DNA from: Sphaerisporangium sp039871875
Lineage (GTDB): Bacteria; Actinomycetota; Actinomycetes; Streptosporangiales; Streptosporangiaceae
Assembly: GCF_039871875.1 (NCBI RefSeq)
Contig: NZ_JBDPMD010000039.1
Location: forward strand, 1-64,000
DNA length: 64,000 bases
Reading direction: 5' to 3'
Position 1 is the first letter of the stretch. Each line of letters begins with the position of its first letter. The position numbers and the translations under genes were made by a program. This document shows positions 11,151 to 19,590 of the stretch, in pieces. Under the pieces are notes generated by a model. It was not told the origin of the DNA and searched no databases. It was given only the letters and a program-made list of their open reading frames with translations.

Positions 11151-11597
11151 GTGACCACTGTCCTCGCCCCGGTGGCCGGGTTCGTCATCGGGCTGGCCGC
11201 CGTGCCCGACCCGGTGTTCTCCGGGGGGCTGGTGGGGCCGGGCACGGCCGTCGACCCACGCCGCACGGCGGGCGAGGCGCTGGCGCCGCTGGACGGCACC
11301 GTCCTCAAGATCCACCCGCACGCGTACGTGATCGTCGGCGTGGACGGGCGGGCGGTGCTGGTGCATCTCGGCATCGACACCGTGCGGCTGCGGGGAGAGG
11401 GGTTCGGGGTGCTGGTCCGTGAGGGCCAGGCCGTCACGGCGGGGCGTCCGGTCGTGGTCTGGGACCCGGTGGCGGTCGCGGGGGCCGGGTTGTCGCCGGT
11501 GTGCCCGGTGGTCGCGCTGGAGGCCCGGCCTGAAGCGCTGCGGCCCCTGGCGGCCGGTCCGGTGCTCGCCGGAGAGGAACTGTTCCGGTGGGACTGA
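11151..11597 (+). CDS. crr: PTS EIIA, glucose (Crr) type
   Basis: A 148-residue EIIA of the glucose class. Two conserved histidines are visible: H57 in KIHPHAYVIV and the phosphorylated H72 in VLVHLGIDTV. It takes phosphate from HPr and passes it to the EIIB encoded 11 bases upstream. The GTG start at 11151 gives the typical N-terminus (V)TTVLAPVAGFVIGLAAVPDPVFSGG; a longer upstream reading frame has no conservation. As in other actinobacteria it could also have regulatory partners, but nothing in the sequence shows this. Confidence 0.9.
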   Translation: MTTVLAPVAGFVIGLAAVPDPVFSGGLVGPGTAVDPRRTAGEALAPLDGTVLKIHPHAYVIVGVDGRAVLVHLGIDTVRLRGEGFGVLVREGQAVTAGRPVVVWDPVAVAGAGLSPVCPVVALEARPEALRPLAAGPVLAGEELFRWD

Positions 11598-11611
11598 TGG
11601 AGCCGCCTGAT

Positions 11612-11641
11612 TTGTTGGGGCCGGGTATCAAGGCCTAGTGA
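11612..11641 (+). promoter_or_regulatory. Candidate promoter for ptsH-ptsI
   Basis: TTGTTG (11612-11617), an 18-base spacer and TAGTGA (11636-11641) lie 24 bases before the HPr start, followed by GAGGAGG. Found by eye; no dre-like element is seen here. Confidence 0.4.
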
Positions 11642-11665
11642 AATCAACTTTCTTGAGGAGGAACC

Positions 11666-11923
11666 GTGCCTGAGCGCAAGGTGATCGTGGAGTCGGAGGT
11701 CGGCCTGCACGCGCGCCCGGCCGCGACGTTCGTGCAGACCGCGGCGAAGGCGCCCATCGACGTCACCGTCGCCCGGCCGGGCGGCACGCCGGTGAACGCC
11801 AAGAGCATCCTGTCCATCCTGGCGCTGGACGTCCGCAACGGCGAGACCATCGTCATCCACGCCGAGGGTGAGGACGCCGACCGCCTGCTGGACGACCTCG
11901 CCGCCATCGTCTCGGTCCCCTGA
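11666..11923 (+). CDS. ptsH: Phosphocarrier protein HPr
   Basis: An 85-residue HPr, full length for the family. The active-site H15 sits in GLHARPA and S47 in VNAKSILSIL corresponds to the regulatory serine of Gram-positive HPr. It relays phosphate from enzyme I to EIIA. The GTG start follows a strong TTGAGGAGG ribosome site. It is followed after 28 bases by ptsI, so both general PTS components are in one unit together with the sugar-specific components. Confidence 0.97.
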   Translation: MPERKVIVESEVGLHARPAATFVQTAAKAPIDVTVARPGGTPVNAKSILSILALDVRNGETIVIHAEGEDADRLLDDLAAIVSVP

Positions 11924-11951
11924 GTCCCGAGAACCTTCGAGAGGCCCTGTG

Positions 11952-13613
11952 ATGGAGACGCTCACCGGAGCCGGGGTCAGCCCCGGCGCCGGGTACGGCG
12001 CGGCGTTCCTGCTGCGCGTCACGATCCCCGAGCCGCCCGCCGGGGCGCGGCACGACGGAGACCCGGTCGCCGAGACGGCCAGGGCCGAGGCCGCGCTGGC
12101 CCGGGTCGCCGCCATGCTCGGGGAACGGGGCGCGGCCTGCGGGGGAGAGGCCGAGGAGGTCCTGCGCGCCCAGGCGCTGATGGCGCGCGACCCCGCGCTC
12201 AGCGCCGAGGTCGCCGGGCTGGTCGACGCCGGGGTGGCCGCCGAGCGGGCGGTGTACGACGCGTTCCTGCGGTTCCGTGACGAGCTGGCCGAGGGGGACG
12301 GGTACGTCGCCGAGCGGGTGGCCGACCTGGACGACGTGCGGGACCGGGTGATCGCCGAGCTGACGGGCGTGCCCATGCCCGGCCTGCCCGGGGAGGCGGG
12401 GGCGCCGTACGTGCTGGTCGCGCATGATCTGTCGCCCGCCGACACCGCCACGCTGTCCAGGGAGGTCGTGGCGGCGTTCGTCACCGAGCGGGGCGGGCCG
12501 ACCAGCCACACCGCGATCCTGGCACGTGCCATGGGCGTGCCCGCCGTGGTCGCCTGCGCCGGGGCGACCGGCCTCGTCAACGGCACCATGGTGCTCGTGG
12601 ACGGCACGTCCGGCGTGGTCACGCTCGCGCCCGGCGAGGAGGAGGTCCGGTCCCGCCTGGCGGACGCCGGGGCCGCCGCCGAGCCCGCCGCCGTCACCGG
12701 CCCCGGCCGTACGGCCGACGGCCACCGCGTGCCCCTGCTCGCCAACATCGGCGGCCCCCACGAGGTCGCCGCGGCCCTGGAGAACGGCGCCGAGGGCGTG
12801 GGCCTCTACCGCACCGAGTTCCTTTTCCTGGAACGCGAGGAGCCGCCGTCCCTGGAGGAGCAGGTGGAGGTGTACCGCGAGGTCCTCGCGGCCTTCCCCG
12901 GCGCCCCCGTGGTCGTCCGCGTCCTCGACGCCGGCGCCGACAAGCCCCTGCCCTTCCTGCGCCCCACCGCCCCCGAGCCCAACCCGGCCCTCGGGGAACG
13001 CGGCATCCGCCTGTTCCGCGTCTACCCCGACATCCTCACCACCCAGCTCGAAGCCCTGGCCCGCGCCGCCGAGGGCACCACGGCCCGGCTCCAGGTGATG
13101 GCCCCCATGATCTCCACTCCCGACGAGGCCGCCTGGTTCACCGCCCTGGCCCGCGACGCCGGCCTCGCCGACGCCGGCGTCATGATCGAGGTCCCCGCCG
13201 CCGCCCTCCGCGCCGCTGACCTGGCGGAAAGGACCGGTTTCTTCTCCGTCGGCACCAACGACCTCTCCCAGTACACCTTCGCCGCCGACCGCCAGTTCCC
13301 GTCCCTGTCCCCCTTCCAGACCCCCTGGCACCCCGCCCTGCTCGACCTCGTGGCCCTGACCGCGAAGGCGGGCCTCCCCACCGGCATCTGCGGCGAAGCG
13401 GCCGCCGACCCCGCCATGGCCTGCGTCCTCGTCGGCCTCGGCGCCACCACCCTGTCCATGACCCCCACGGCCGTCCCCTGGACCCGCACCGCCCTGGCCC
13501 GCCACACCACGTCCGACTGCCACGCCGCCGCCACAGCGGCCCGGCGCGCCGTCACCCCCGAGGACGCCCGCCGGGCCGCCCTCGCCCACCTGCCCGGCCT
13601 CCCCGCCTCCTGA
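11952..13613 (+). CDS. ptsI: PTS enzyme I (phosphoenolpyruvate-protein phosphotransferase)
   Basis: The 553-residue enzyme autophosphorylates from phosphoenolpyruvate and passes phosphate to HPr. The domains appear in order: N-terminal HPr-binding/swivelling region, the active-site H186 in GGPTSHTAILARAMG, the PEP-binding TIM barrel with GLYRTEFLFL, RVLDAGADKPLPFL and NPALGERGIRLF, and the catalytic cysteine in LPTGICGEAA. ATG 11952 is chosen because METLTGAGVSPGAG is the family N-terminus. The C-terminal half has a visibly different base style (runs of CCC codons), but the protein is intact. The gene ends six bases before the convergent PIG-L gene. Confidence 0.97.
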   Translation: METLTGAGVSPGAGYGAAFLLRVTIPEPPAGARHDGDPVAETARAEAALARVAAMLGERGAACGGEAEEVLRAQALMARDPALSAEVAGLVDAGVAAERAVYDAFLRFRDELAEGDGYVAERVADLDDVRDRVIAELTGVPMPGLPGEAGAPYVLVAHDLSPADTATLSREVVAAFVTERGGPTSHTAILARAMGVPAVVACAGATGLVNGTMVLVDGTSGVVTLAPGEEEVRSRLADAGAAAEPAAVTGPGRTADGHRVPLLANIGGPHEVAAALENGAEGVGLYRTEFLFLEREEPPSLEEQVEVYREVLAAFPGAPVVVRVLDAGADKPLPFLRPTAPEPNPALGERGIRLFRVYPDILTTQLEALARAAEGTTARLQVMAPMISTPDEAAWFTALARDAGLADAGVMIEVPAAALRAADLAERTGFFSVGTNDLSQYTFAADRQFPSLSPFQTPWHPALLDLVALTAKAGLPTGICGEAAADPAMACVLVGLGATTLSMTPTAVPWTRTALARHTTSDCHAAATAARRAVTPEDARRAALAHLPGLPAS

Positions 13614-13619
13614 GGGGAC

Positions 13620-14309
13620 TCAGGTCCCGTCCGGCGGATGGTGAACGACCCGGGGCACCTCGAACGCCTCGGCGAGGGGAACCGCGACCTGGCTGCCCCG
13701 GTACGCGGCGAGGACCCGCACGCCTTCCTCGCTGCGCGGCAGCGGCCACTTCTCGACCTCGCGGCCGTACGCGCGCAGCGCCGCCAGCTTGCGTTCCAGA
13801 TGCTCCTCGGAGACGACCTGCCAGCACTGGGGGGTGAACGTCGGCCGCACGCCGGACGCCTCGCCCCAGTCGGTCGCCGACCGCACCTCCATGCACCGCA
13901 GTTCGGTGACGCCGGTCCGCCCGGGGCGGGCCGCGACCCGGACCGCGGAGCTCACCAGGCGGTGGTCCTGGTTGAGGTCGCTGAGACTGGTGGTGAAGAC
14001 GGTGTCCGGCTCGAACCGGATGATCTCCCCCTCGATCGTCCGGTTGAGTGTCAACTGACCGATCCGGTCGAGCCGGTTGTCGCCGTAGCCGTGGACGGAG
14101 ACCTCGTGGATGCCGAGGATCCGGGCGGCCTCCTCGATCGCCGCCACGCGGTCGGTGGCGCCGTGCCCGGTGGAATGGCGGGACCCGTCGTCGTCGGTCA
14201 GCACGCACAACCGGACGCGCACGCCGGAGTCGCTCAGGTGCGCCAGCGTGGCGCCGGCGCCCAGGGTCTCGTCGTCACCGTGCGCGACCACCACGAGCAG
14301 CCTTCTCAA
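13620..14309 (-). CDS. PIG-L/LmbE-family deacetylase
   Basis: A 229-residue zinc-dependent deacetylase of the PIG-L family. The metal site is AHGDDETLGAG near 9-19 (usually AHPDDE) with a second ligand in SDLNQDHRLVS near 112. Family members remove acetyl groups from GlcNAc-containing small molecules, as in mycothiol, aminoglycoside and teicoplanin-type pathways. TTG 14309 is the start, with GGAGG upstream, giving (M)RRLLVVVAHGDDE. It is convergent with ptsI and divergent from the APH-like gene. Because the cluster next door is amino-sugar-like, it may belong to it, but it could equally be an unrelated metabolic enzyme. Confidence 0.85.
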   Translation of the reverse strand: MRRLLVVVAHGDDETLGAGATLAHLSDSGVRVRLCVLTDDDGSRHSTGHGATDRVAAIEEAARILGIHEVSVHGYGDNRLDRIGQLTLNRTIEGEIIRFEPDTVFTTSLSDLNQDHRLVSSAVRVAARPGRTGVTELRCMEVRSATDWGEASGVRPTFTPQCWQVVSEEHLERKLAALRAYGREVEKWPLPRSEEGVRVLAAYRGSQVAVPLAEAFEVPRVVHHPPDGT

Positions 14310-14392
14310 TCCGCCTCCCGCGTCCGCCGATGGGGCCCCGGCCGCCTGCCCCGTCCATCTGATCAGACGATCACAGCGGAGAAAAGACGGAT

Positions 14393-15454
14393 ATGACCAC
14401 TAGAGTGGCCCCCGTGACGACCATTCCCGGCCCGGCGGAGCGCTTGAAGCACGTTCTCACGGTGGCGGGTCTGGAGCCGGTGACGGCGTCACACCTGATC
14501 GAGAGCCGGTCCAACGACACGTGGCTGATGGACGACGCGCGGCTCGGGCCGGTGGTCCTGCGTGTCTGCTGGCGCGGCGACGTCTCCCGCCTCGGCCGCG
14601 AGGTGGCGGTCGTCCAGGCCATGCCGGGCGGTGTCCGCTACCCGGAGGTGGTGGGGCACGGGCCGGCGGCCGTGCACGACTTCCCGCTCCACTATTCGGT
14701 GACCCGCCGGCTCACCGGCGGGCCGCTCGACCTCCGCTGGCCGTCGCTCACCGAGGCCGAGCGCCGCTCGGCGGTGGCGCAGCTCGCGGACATGCTCCGT
14801 GAGCTGCACCGGTGGACGCCCCCCGCCGGCCTGGCCCGCCAGGTGTGCGCCCGCCCCGGCCTCGAAGGCGGTGGGATGTCCGCCCTGCTCGGCGCGGACC
14901 ACACCCCGCTGCCCGTCCCGCGTGCCGTGACCATGGCGCGGCACGCCGGGGGCCTGCCCTTCATCGACCCGGGGCTCATGGCGGACGCCGTCGCGACGCT
15001 GGGCGAGCTGGAGCACCTGGCGCCGGCGGTCGACGATCCCTCACGGCACGGGCTCATGCACGGGGACCTGAACCTCGGCAACCTCTGGTGGTCGCAGGAC
15101 GGCGCGGTCGTCATGATGGACTTCGAGTGGGTGCGGTTCGGCCCGCCCCTGCTCGACCTGCAACGCCTCTGCGACAACGCCGACATCGACACGCTGAACG
15201 GCGATGGCCCCCATCCGGCCGTGCTGCGCCGGCTGGCGGAGGAGTACCCCGATGCCTTCCGCGAGGACGACGCGGCCGGGCGCATGCGTCTGTACACCCT
15301 GGCCTACGCGCTCCGGGACATCGTCGTCGATCCCCCGGACCGGCCCCTGGACGAGCTCTCCCCCGATCACTCCCTCCACCGGGTGCGGCGGCTGCTGACG
15401 GGCCGCTGGCCCGCGCCGGGAGCGTTGCCGGACCCGCTCGTGCCCCCGCGCTGA
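14393..15454 (+). CDS. Aminoglycoside phosphotransferase (APH)-family kinase
   Basis: A 353-residue kinase-fold protein. The catalytic loop is HGLMHGDLNLGNLWW (near 218-232) and the Mg-binding motif is VVMMDFEWVRFG, both typical of APH/choline-kinase-like enzymes. The ATP-site lysine region is degenerate. Such proteins phosphorylate aminoglycosides, other antibiotics or metabolites. Its place immediately left of a StrR-type operator and a sugar-containing cluster makes self-resistance an attractive guess, since StrR-regulated clusters often carry an APH. The stop is 19 bases before that operator, so the operator does not obviously drive it. ATG 14393 is used; GTG 14414 is an alternative. Confidence 0.8.
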   Translation: MTTRVAPVTTIPGPAERLKHVLTVAGLEPVTASHLIESRSNDTWLMDDARLGPVVLRVCWRGDVSRLGREVAVVQAMPGGVRYPEVVGHGPAAVHDFPLHYSVTRRLTGGPLDLRWPSLTEAERRSAVAQLADMLRELHRWTPPAGLARQVCARPGLEGGGMSALLGADHTPLPVPRAVTMARHAGGLPFIDPGLMADAVATLGELEHLAPAVDDPSRHGLMHGDLNLGNLWWSQDGAVVMMDFEWVRFGPPLLDLQRLCDNADIDTLNGDGPHPAVLRRLAEEYPDAFREDDAAGRMRLYTLAYALRDIVVDPPDRPLDELSPDHSLHRVRRLLTGRWPAPGALPDPLVPPR

Positions 15455-15473
15455 CCGCGGGACGCACGGGCAC

Positions 15474-15503
15474 TGTTCAACTGCGTGTTTCATCAGTTGA
15501 ACA
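15474..15503. promoter_or_regulatory. StrR/NovG-type operator, left edge of the cluster
   Basis: TGTTCAACTG (15474-15483) and CAGTTGAACA (15494-15503) form a perfect 10-bp inverted repeat with a 10-base spacer. The StrR/NovG consensus is GTTCRACTG-N11-CRGTYGAAC; both half-sites match fully and the spacer is one base short. It lies in the 457-bp gap 15455-15911 before the epimerase gene. The rest of the gap is comparatively AT-rich and has no gene I can support; the promoter itself is not clear. Confidence 0.82.
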
Positions 15504-15911
15504 AGGCTTCCCGGCGCGGACGTGGCGGCGGCGCCGTTCACACGGCCCGCGGAACGCCGGCCGGCACGGGAGCCGAAAAGAAGACCCGGGTAAAAAGCGC
15601 GGGCATTGACGCCTCATATGCCGGCCCGTGCCGGGTGCTCATGTTCGGCGGTCGCCGCGGACGGGCCAACGAAGAGCACTTTCCATTATGCTGGGCAAAT
15701 CGGGCGGCAGCTTATAGGTCATAGGTAATCGGTCCGGCGGATCGTGTGGTCGCGGCGGTCCCGCCGAAATCATCATGGCCGGCGCGCCGAAAGCGTCACC
15801 GCCGAGAAATGCCGGTCCCGGTGAATTCCCTATTTCTGTGAGCGGGTCCCCGGGCACCGTCGCACAGGTCAAGCGGTCGCCTCCGCGCGCCCTGCCACGG
15901 AAGGAATCACC

Positions 15912-16889
15912 GTGAGATACCTGATCACCGGTGGCGCCGGCTTCATCGGTTCGCATCTCGGCGAGGCGCTGCTCGGACAGGGCCATCTGGTGGTGGCACT
16001 CGACGACCTGTCGACGGGCGACCCCGGCAACGTCGCCGCGCACACGGCCGGCGGGCGTTTCACGTTCGTCAAGGGCTCGGTGCTGGACGAGGCGCTGGTG
16101 GCGGAACTCGTCGAGGGCTGCGACGTGGTCGTCCACCTGGCGGCGGCGGTCGGCGTCCGCCTGATCGTGGACCAGACCCTCGGGTCGCTGGCCACCAACG
16201 TGCGCGGCACGCAGGTGGTCATGCAGGCGGCCGACCGTTTCCGCAGGAAGGTGCTGCTCGCCAGCACGAGCGAGGTCTACGGCCAGAGCCAGGACGTGCC
16301 GCTGCGTGAGGACGCCAACCACGTGCTCGGCCGGCCCGTGGTCGCCCGCTGGTCCTACAGCCTGGCGAAGGCCGTGGACGAGTGCCTCGTCAACGCCTAT
16401 CACCGGGAGCGCGGGCTCAGCACGATCATCGTGCGCTTCTTCAACACCGTCGGCCCCCGGCAGAGCCCCGCCTACGGCATGGTGGTGCCGCGGCTGGTCA
16501 GGCAGGCGGTGGCGGGCGAGCCGGTCACGATCTACGGGGACGGCAGGCAGACCCGCTGCTTCCTGCACGTCGGCGACGCGGTGGCGGCGCTGCTGTCCCT
16601 GCTGGGGGACGAGCGGGCGGTCGGCGGCACGTTCAACCTCGGCTCGTCCGAGGAGATCAGCGTGCTCGATCTCGGCAGACGCGTCATCGAGCTCACGGGC
16701 TCCCGTTCCGACATTGTTTTCGTGCCGCACGAAAAGGTGTACGGCGCGCACTCGGAGGAACCGCTGCGCCGCGTGCCGGACACCGCGCGGCTCCGGTCGC
16801 TGACGGGCTGGCGACCGACGCGGTCACTCGACGACGTGCTGCTTGACGTGATCTCCGAGGTCCGCGCCAATGCCGCGGTGACGAAGTAG
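15912..16889 (+). CDS. NAD-dependent sugar-nucleotide epimerase/dehydratase
   Basis: A 325-residue extended SDR. The Rossmann motif TGGAGFIGSHLGEAL binds NAD, the catalytic triad shows S in LLASTSEVYG and Y-x3-K in SYSLAKAVDE, and the C-terminal half supplies the NDP-sugar pocket (RFFNTVGPRQ, TRCFLHVGDAVAAL). It resembles UDP-glucose 4-epimerases and UDP-glucuronate decarboxylases. It would supply a nucleotide sugar for the GT2 enzyme encoded next. GTG 15912 follows GGAAGGAAT. It is the first cluster gene after the left StrR-type operator, which suggests regulator control of this arm. The precise sugar cannot be read from sequence. Confidence 0.88.
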   Translation: MRYLITGGAGFIGSHLGEALLGQGHLVVALDDLSTGDPGNVAAHTAGGRFTFVKGSVLDEALVAELVEGCDVVVHLAAAVGVRLIVDQTLGSLATNVRGTQVVMQAADRFRRKVLLASTSEVYGQSQDVPLREDANHVLGRPVVARWSYSLAKAVDECLVNAYHRERGLSTIIVRFFNTVGPRQSPAYGMVVPRLVRQAVAGEPVTIYGDGRQTRCFLHVGDAVAALLSLLGDERAVGGTFNLGSSEEISVLDLGRRVIELTGSRSDIVFVPHEKVYGAHSEEPLRRVPDTARLRSLTGWRPTRSLDDVLLDVISEVRANAAVTK

Positions 16890-17106
16890 CGTCCCGTGGG
16901 CCGCCGGCATTGTTCACGGTGGCCGCGAAAACATTCCTTGCCGCGATTCAGAAGTGCTGCCACCATTGGGGACACCGCTGCGCCCTTGCGTTCGGTGTCA
17001 CGCGAAAAAAGGTAGGGCGAATGTCGAACCGGAAGTACGGGATATCGTCGGACGTGCGGGGGACACGTGGTGCTCCGCGGTTTTCCCTCTCCTCCGGACG
17101 GACATT

Positions 17107-18129
17107 GTGAACGGCATTTCGGTCGTCATTCCCGTGAAAGGTCGCGTGCCGCAGACGCGCGCCCTGCTGGAGAGCCTGCGGGTGGCGGCCGGCCGTTCCC
17201 CGGTTCCCTCCGAGGTGCTGGTCGTCGACGACTCGGTGCCCGCGGAGGCGTCGCTGCACCAGGAGAACTGCCGCTTCCACGACGCCCGGTACGTACCGGG
17301 GCCCCGGCATGTCGGGGCGAAGAGGAACCTCGGCGTCGAGCTGGCGAAGTACGACCACATCCTCTTCACCGACTCCGACTGCCGGGTCGCCCCCGACCTG
17401 CTGGAGCGGTACGCGGCGGCGATGCCGTCCCTCCCCGACGACGTCGCCGCGATCACCGGCCCCACCATGGTCGAGGAGGGCGACACGGCCGTCTTCAGGA
17501 TCATGAAGAGGTCCACCCTGCTCAACACCGACCACGAACGCCCTCTCGTCCACAGCCGTCTCTCCTGGGCGGCCACCTCCAACGTGATCATCAGGAAGTC
17601 GGCGTTCCAGCAGGTGGGCGGGTTCCCGTCGGACAGCCTCACCGTGGTGTGCGGGGAGGACATCGACCTCGGGATCAGGCTGACCGAGGCCGGGTACGCG
17701 ATCATCTGCGACGCCGGCGCGATCGTCACCCACGACAGCGGCAGCACGGACTCCCTGCGGACGGTCTGCGCCCGCCTGTTCATGTACGGGCAGTCGGAGC
17801 AGTGGCTCTGCGTCATGCACCCGGGGCGGCGGCGCCTGGTGCTGAACGCGGCGACGCTGGTCGCCGCCGTGGGCCTGCTCAGCCTCCCCGCCGCCCGCCG
17901 TTCGCGGGGCCGCAGCCTGCTGGCCGCGCCCGTGGTGGCCGGGGCGGTGCTCGCGTCCCGGGCGTGGAGACGCAGGGGCGGCGACCGCACGCCGCGGGCC
18001 GCGCTCGACTCGGTGGCCTGCGCGTTCGTCGACTCGCTGTTCGACGTCGGCGCGTTCACGGCCGCGTTCCAGCTCCGCCGGCCGGAACTGCTGTTCATGG
18101 GGTTCACGCCGACCGAGGACGTCAAGTGA
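17107..18129 (+). CDS. Family 2 glycosyltransferase with C-terminal membrane segments
   Basis: A 340-residue inverting GT-A enzyme. The N-terminal nucleotide-binding strand is ISVVIPVKGRV, the metal-binding D-x-D is FTDSDCRV (D89, D91), and the acceptor/base region reads VCGEDIDLGIRL (ED motif). Two hydrophobic stretches follow (about 240-260 and 275-295), suggesting membrane association. GTG 17107 gives the canonical N-terminus; its ribosome site is weak (GGACGG). The stop overlaps the GTG of the condensation gene by four bases, so the two are translationally coupled, suggesting the glycosylated and amide-forming steps belong together. A 217-bp gap before it holds a weak 7-bp hairpin (16971-16999). 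Confidence 0.87.
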   Translation: MNGISVVIPVKGRVPQTRALLESLRVAAGRSPVPSEVLVVDDSVPAEASLHQENCRFHDARYVPGPRHVGAKRNLGVELAKYDHILFTDSDCRVAPDLLERYAAAMPSLPDDVAAITGPTMVEEGDTAVFRIMKRSTLLNTDHERPLVHSRLSWAATSNVIIRKSAFQQVGGFPSDSLTVVCGEDIDLGIRLTEAGYAIICDAGAIVTHDSGSTDSLRTVCARLFMYGQSEQWLCVMHPGRRRLVLNAATLVAAVGLLSLPAARRSRGRSLLAAPVVAGAVLASRAWRRRGGDRTPRAALDSVACAFVDSLFDVGAFTAAFQLRRPELLFMGFTPTEDVK

Positions 18130-19541
18130 CGCCGGGCCCCGGTGCCCGGGCAGGGCCGTGCGAGGGGCTGCCGCTGACGCCGAGCCAGGAGACGCTCTGG
18201 GAGTACATGAAGGCGTTCGCCCCCGAGGACCCGGGGGACGCCCGCATCAACTTCCTCGGCCTGCGCCGTGTCACCGGGCACCTGGACCAGCAGGTGTTCC
18301 GGCGGGCGGTGGCGGACGTCGTGCGCCGGCAGCCCAGCCTGCGCACCGTCTTCCTGACGGTCGATCACGACCCCCTGGTCATGATCGAGCCGGAGATCGA
18401 CCCGCCCGTCCGGTTCGCCGACGTCTCGTCGATGCCGGAGGACGCGCGGCGGGAGTGGCTGGACTCCTTCTACGCCAGGGAGCGCTTCCGGTCGTTCGAC
18501 CTGCGCCGCGGGCCGCTGTGGGAGATCCACCTGATCAGGACCGCCGAGCGGTCGCACGTGCTGGCGCTGAGCTTCTCCCACATCATCTTCGACGGCTGGT
18601 CGGCCAACGTCCTGGTCGCCGGCATCGTGCACGCCTACCGGGCCCACCTCGGCCTGGCCCCGCACCCGGCCGGGCCGGACATCGAGTACCAGGACATCGT
18701 CGCCCTGCAGCGCCGCAGCCTGCCCGGCCTGCCCGAGGACCTGGACCACTGGACCGGCCGGCTGCTCCCGGCGCCCGAGGGTGTGCCGTTCCCCGTGCTC
18801 GACCCCCCGCGCGACGCCGACCTGATGGCGGAGACCTCCCATGGGTTCGACTTCGGCGCGGAGCTCGCAGAAAAGGTGGCCGGCGTCGCCTGGGACCTGA
18901 GGGCGGCGCCGTTCACGCTGCTCCTGGCCGCCTACCACATCCTGCTGTCCCTCCGCACCGGACGGGAGAGGATCATCGTCGGGACGACGACCATGGGGCG
19001 GGACACGCGCGCCTCGCGGCACGTCGTGGGGCAGTTCACCAACAACGTCTACCTGGCGGCGGACATCAGGCCGGAGAGCCCGGCGCGGGACGTCGTCACC
19101 CAGGTCCACTCGGCCATGGAATCGGGTCTCGCCCGCCTGGCGTCGTTCAAAGCGACCGCGGCGGCGGTGAACCCCGACTTCCCCAAGCGCAGGCCGTGGC
19201 CGTTCCTGCATCTCTATGACGCGTGGTTCCAGGCGCTCTCCCCGGACGGCCCCGGGCTGGTGTTCCCGGACCTCACGGTCGAGTACCTCGAATTCGACGA
19301 GGGCACGCCACCGCCCGGCACCAAGACGCGGGACGACGACGCCCGTGTCCCGCTGTGGATCAAGCGTGGCACGCCTGCCCTGATCATCGACAACGACCGC
19401 AGCGGCGGGGCACTCGTCCACAGTCCCCGCTTCTTCGACGACCACATGGTGAGCGAGGCGGCGCGGGACTACGTGTCGATCGTCTCCGCGCTCGTCAGGG
19501 ACCCTCTCCGGAGCGTGGGCTCCCTGCACGCCCCCCGCTGA
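18126..19541 (+). CDS. Free-standing NRPS condensation-domain enzyme
   Basis: A 471-residue single condensation domain. The active-site motif is SFSHIIFDGWS (151-157 SHIIFDG): the general-base His of HHxxxDG is kept but the first His is Ser, a tolerated variant. Other core motifs visible are TPSQETLWEYM (C1), RRGPLWEIHLI (C2), VGTTTMGRDTRASRHVVGQFTNN (C5-like) and the late segment DDDARVPLWIKRG. It would join an acyl group on a carrier protein to an amine, plausibly the pyrrolyl or A-KR-PCP product to an amino sugar or amino acid. Start GTG 18126 overlaps the GT2 stop. No A or carrier domain is attached, so it works in trans. Confidence 0.88.
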   Translation: MTPGPGARAGPCEGLPLTPSQETLWEYMKAFAPEDPGDARINFLGLRRVTGHLDQQVFRRAVADVVRRQPSLRTVFLTVDHDPLVMIEPEIDPPVRFADVSSMPEDARREWLDSFYARERFRSFDLRRGPLWEIHLIRTAERSHVLALSFSHIIFDGWSANVLVAGIVHAYRAHLGLAPHPAGPDIEYQDIVALQRRSLPGLPEDLDHWTGRLLPAPEGVPFPVLDPPRDADLMAETSHGFDFGAELAEKVAGVAWDLRAAPFTLLLAAYHILLSLRTGRERIIVGTTTMGRDTRASRHVVGQFTNNVYLAADIRPESPARDVVTQVHSAMESGLARLASFKATAAAVNPDFPKRRPWPFLHLYDAWFQALSPDGPGLVFPDLTVEYLEFDEGTPPPGTKTRDDDARVPLWIKRGTPALIIDNDRSGGALVHSPRFFDDHMVSEAARDYVSIVSALVRDPLRSVGSLHAPR

Positions 19542-19566
19542 GACACCGGCGGTCCCGCACCACCCG

Positions 19567-19590
19567 CCGTCCGCCCCCGCGGCCGGACGG
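19567..19590 (+). terminator. Hairpin after the condensation gene, possible attenuator
   Basis: CCGTCCG (19567-19573) pairs with CGGACGG (19584-19590) around a 10-base loop, in the 120-bp gap before the aminotransferase gene. It may be a partial terminator; moderate stability only. Confidence 0.4.

Noticed and set aside
15485..15724. 79-codon open frame in the gap before the epimerase
   Set aside because: Starts inside the operator, has no ribosome site and an Arg/Gly-rich composition without conserved pattern.
16971..16999. GACACCG/CGGTGTC hairpin before the GT2 gene
   Set aside because: Seven-bp stem with a 15-base loop and no U-tract; too weak to call a terminator or riboswitch.
17021..17029. 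ATGTCGAAC half-site before the GT2 gene
   Set aside because: No left half-site at the required spacing; likely chance.
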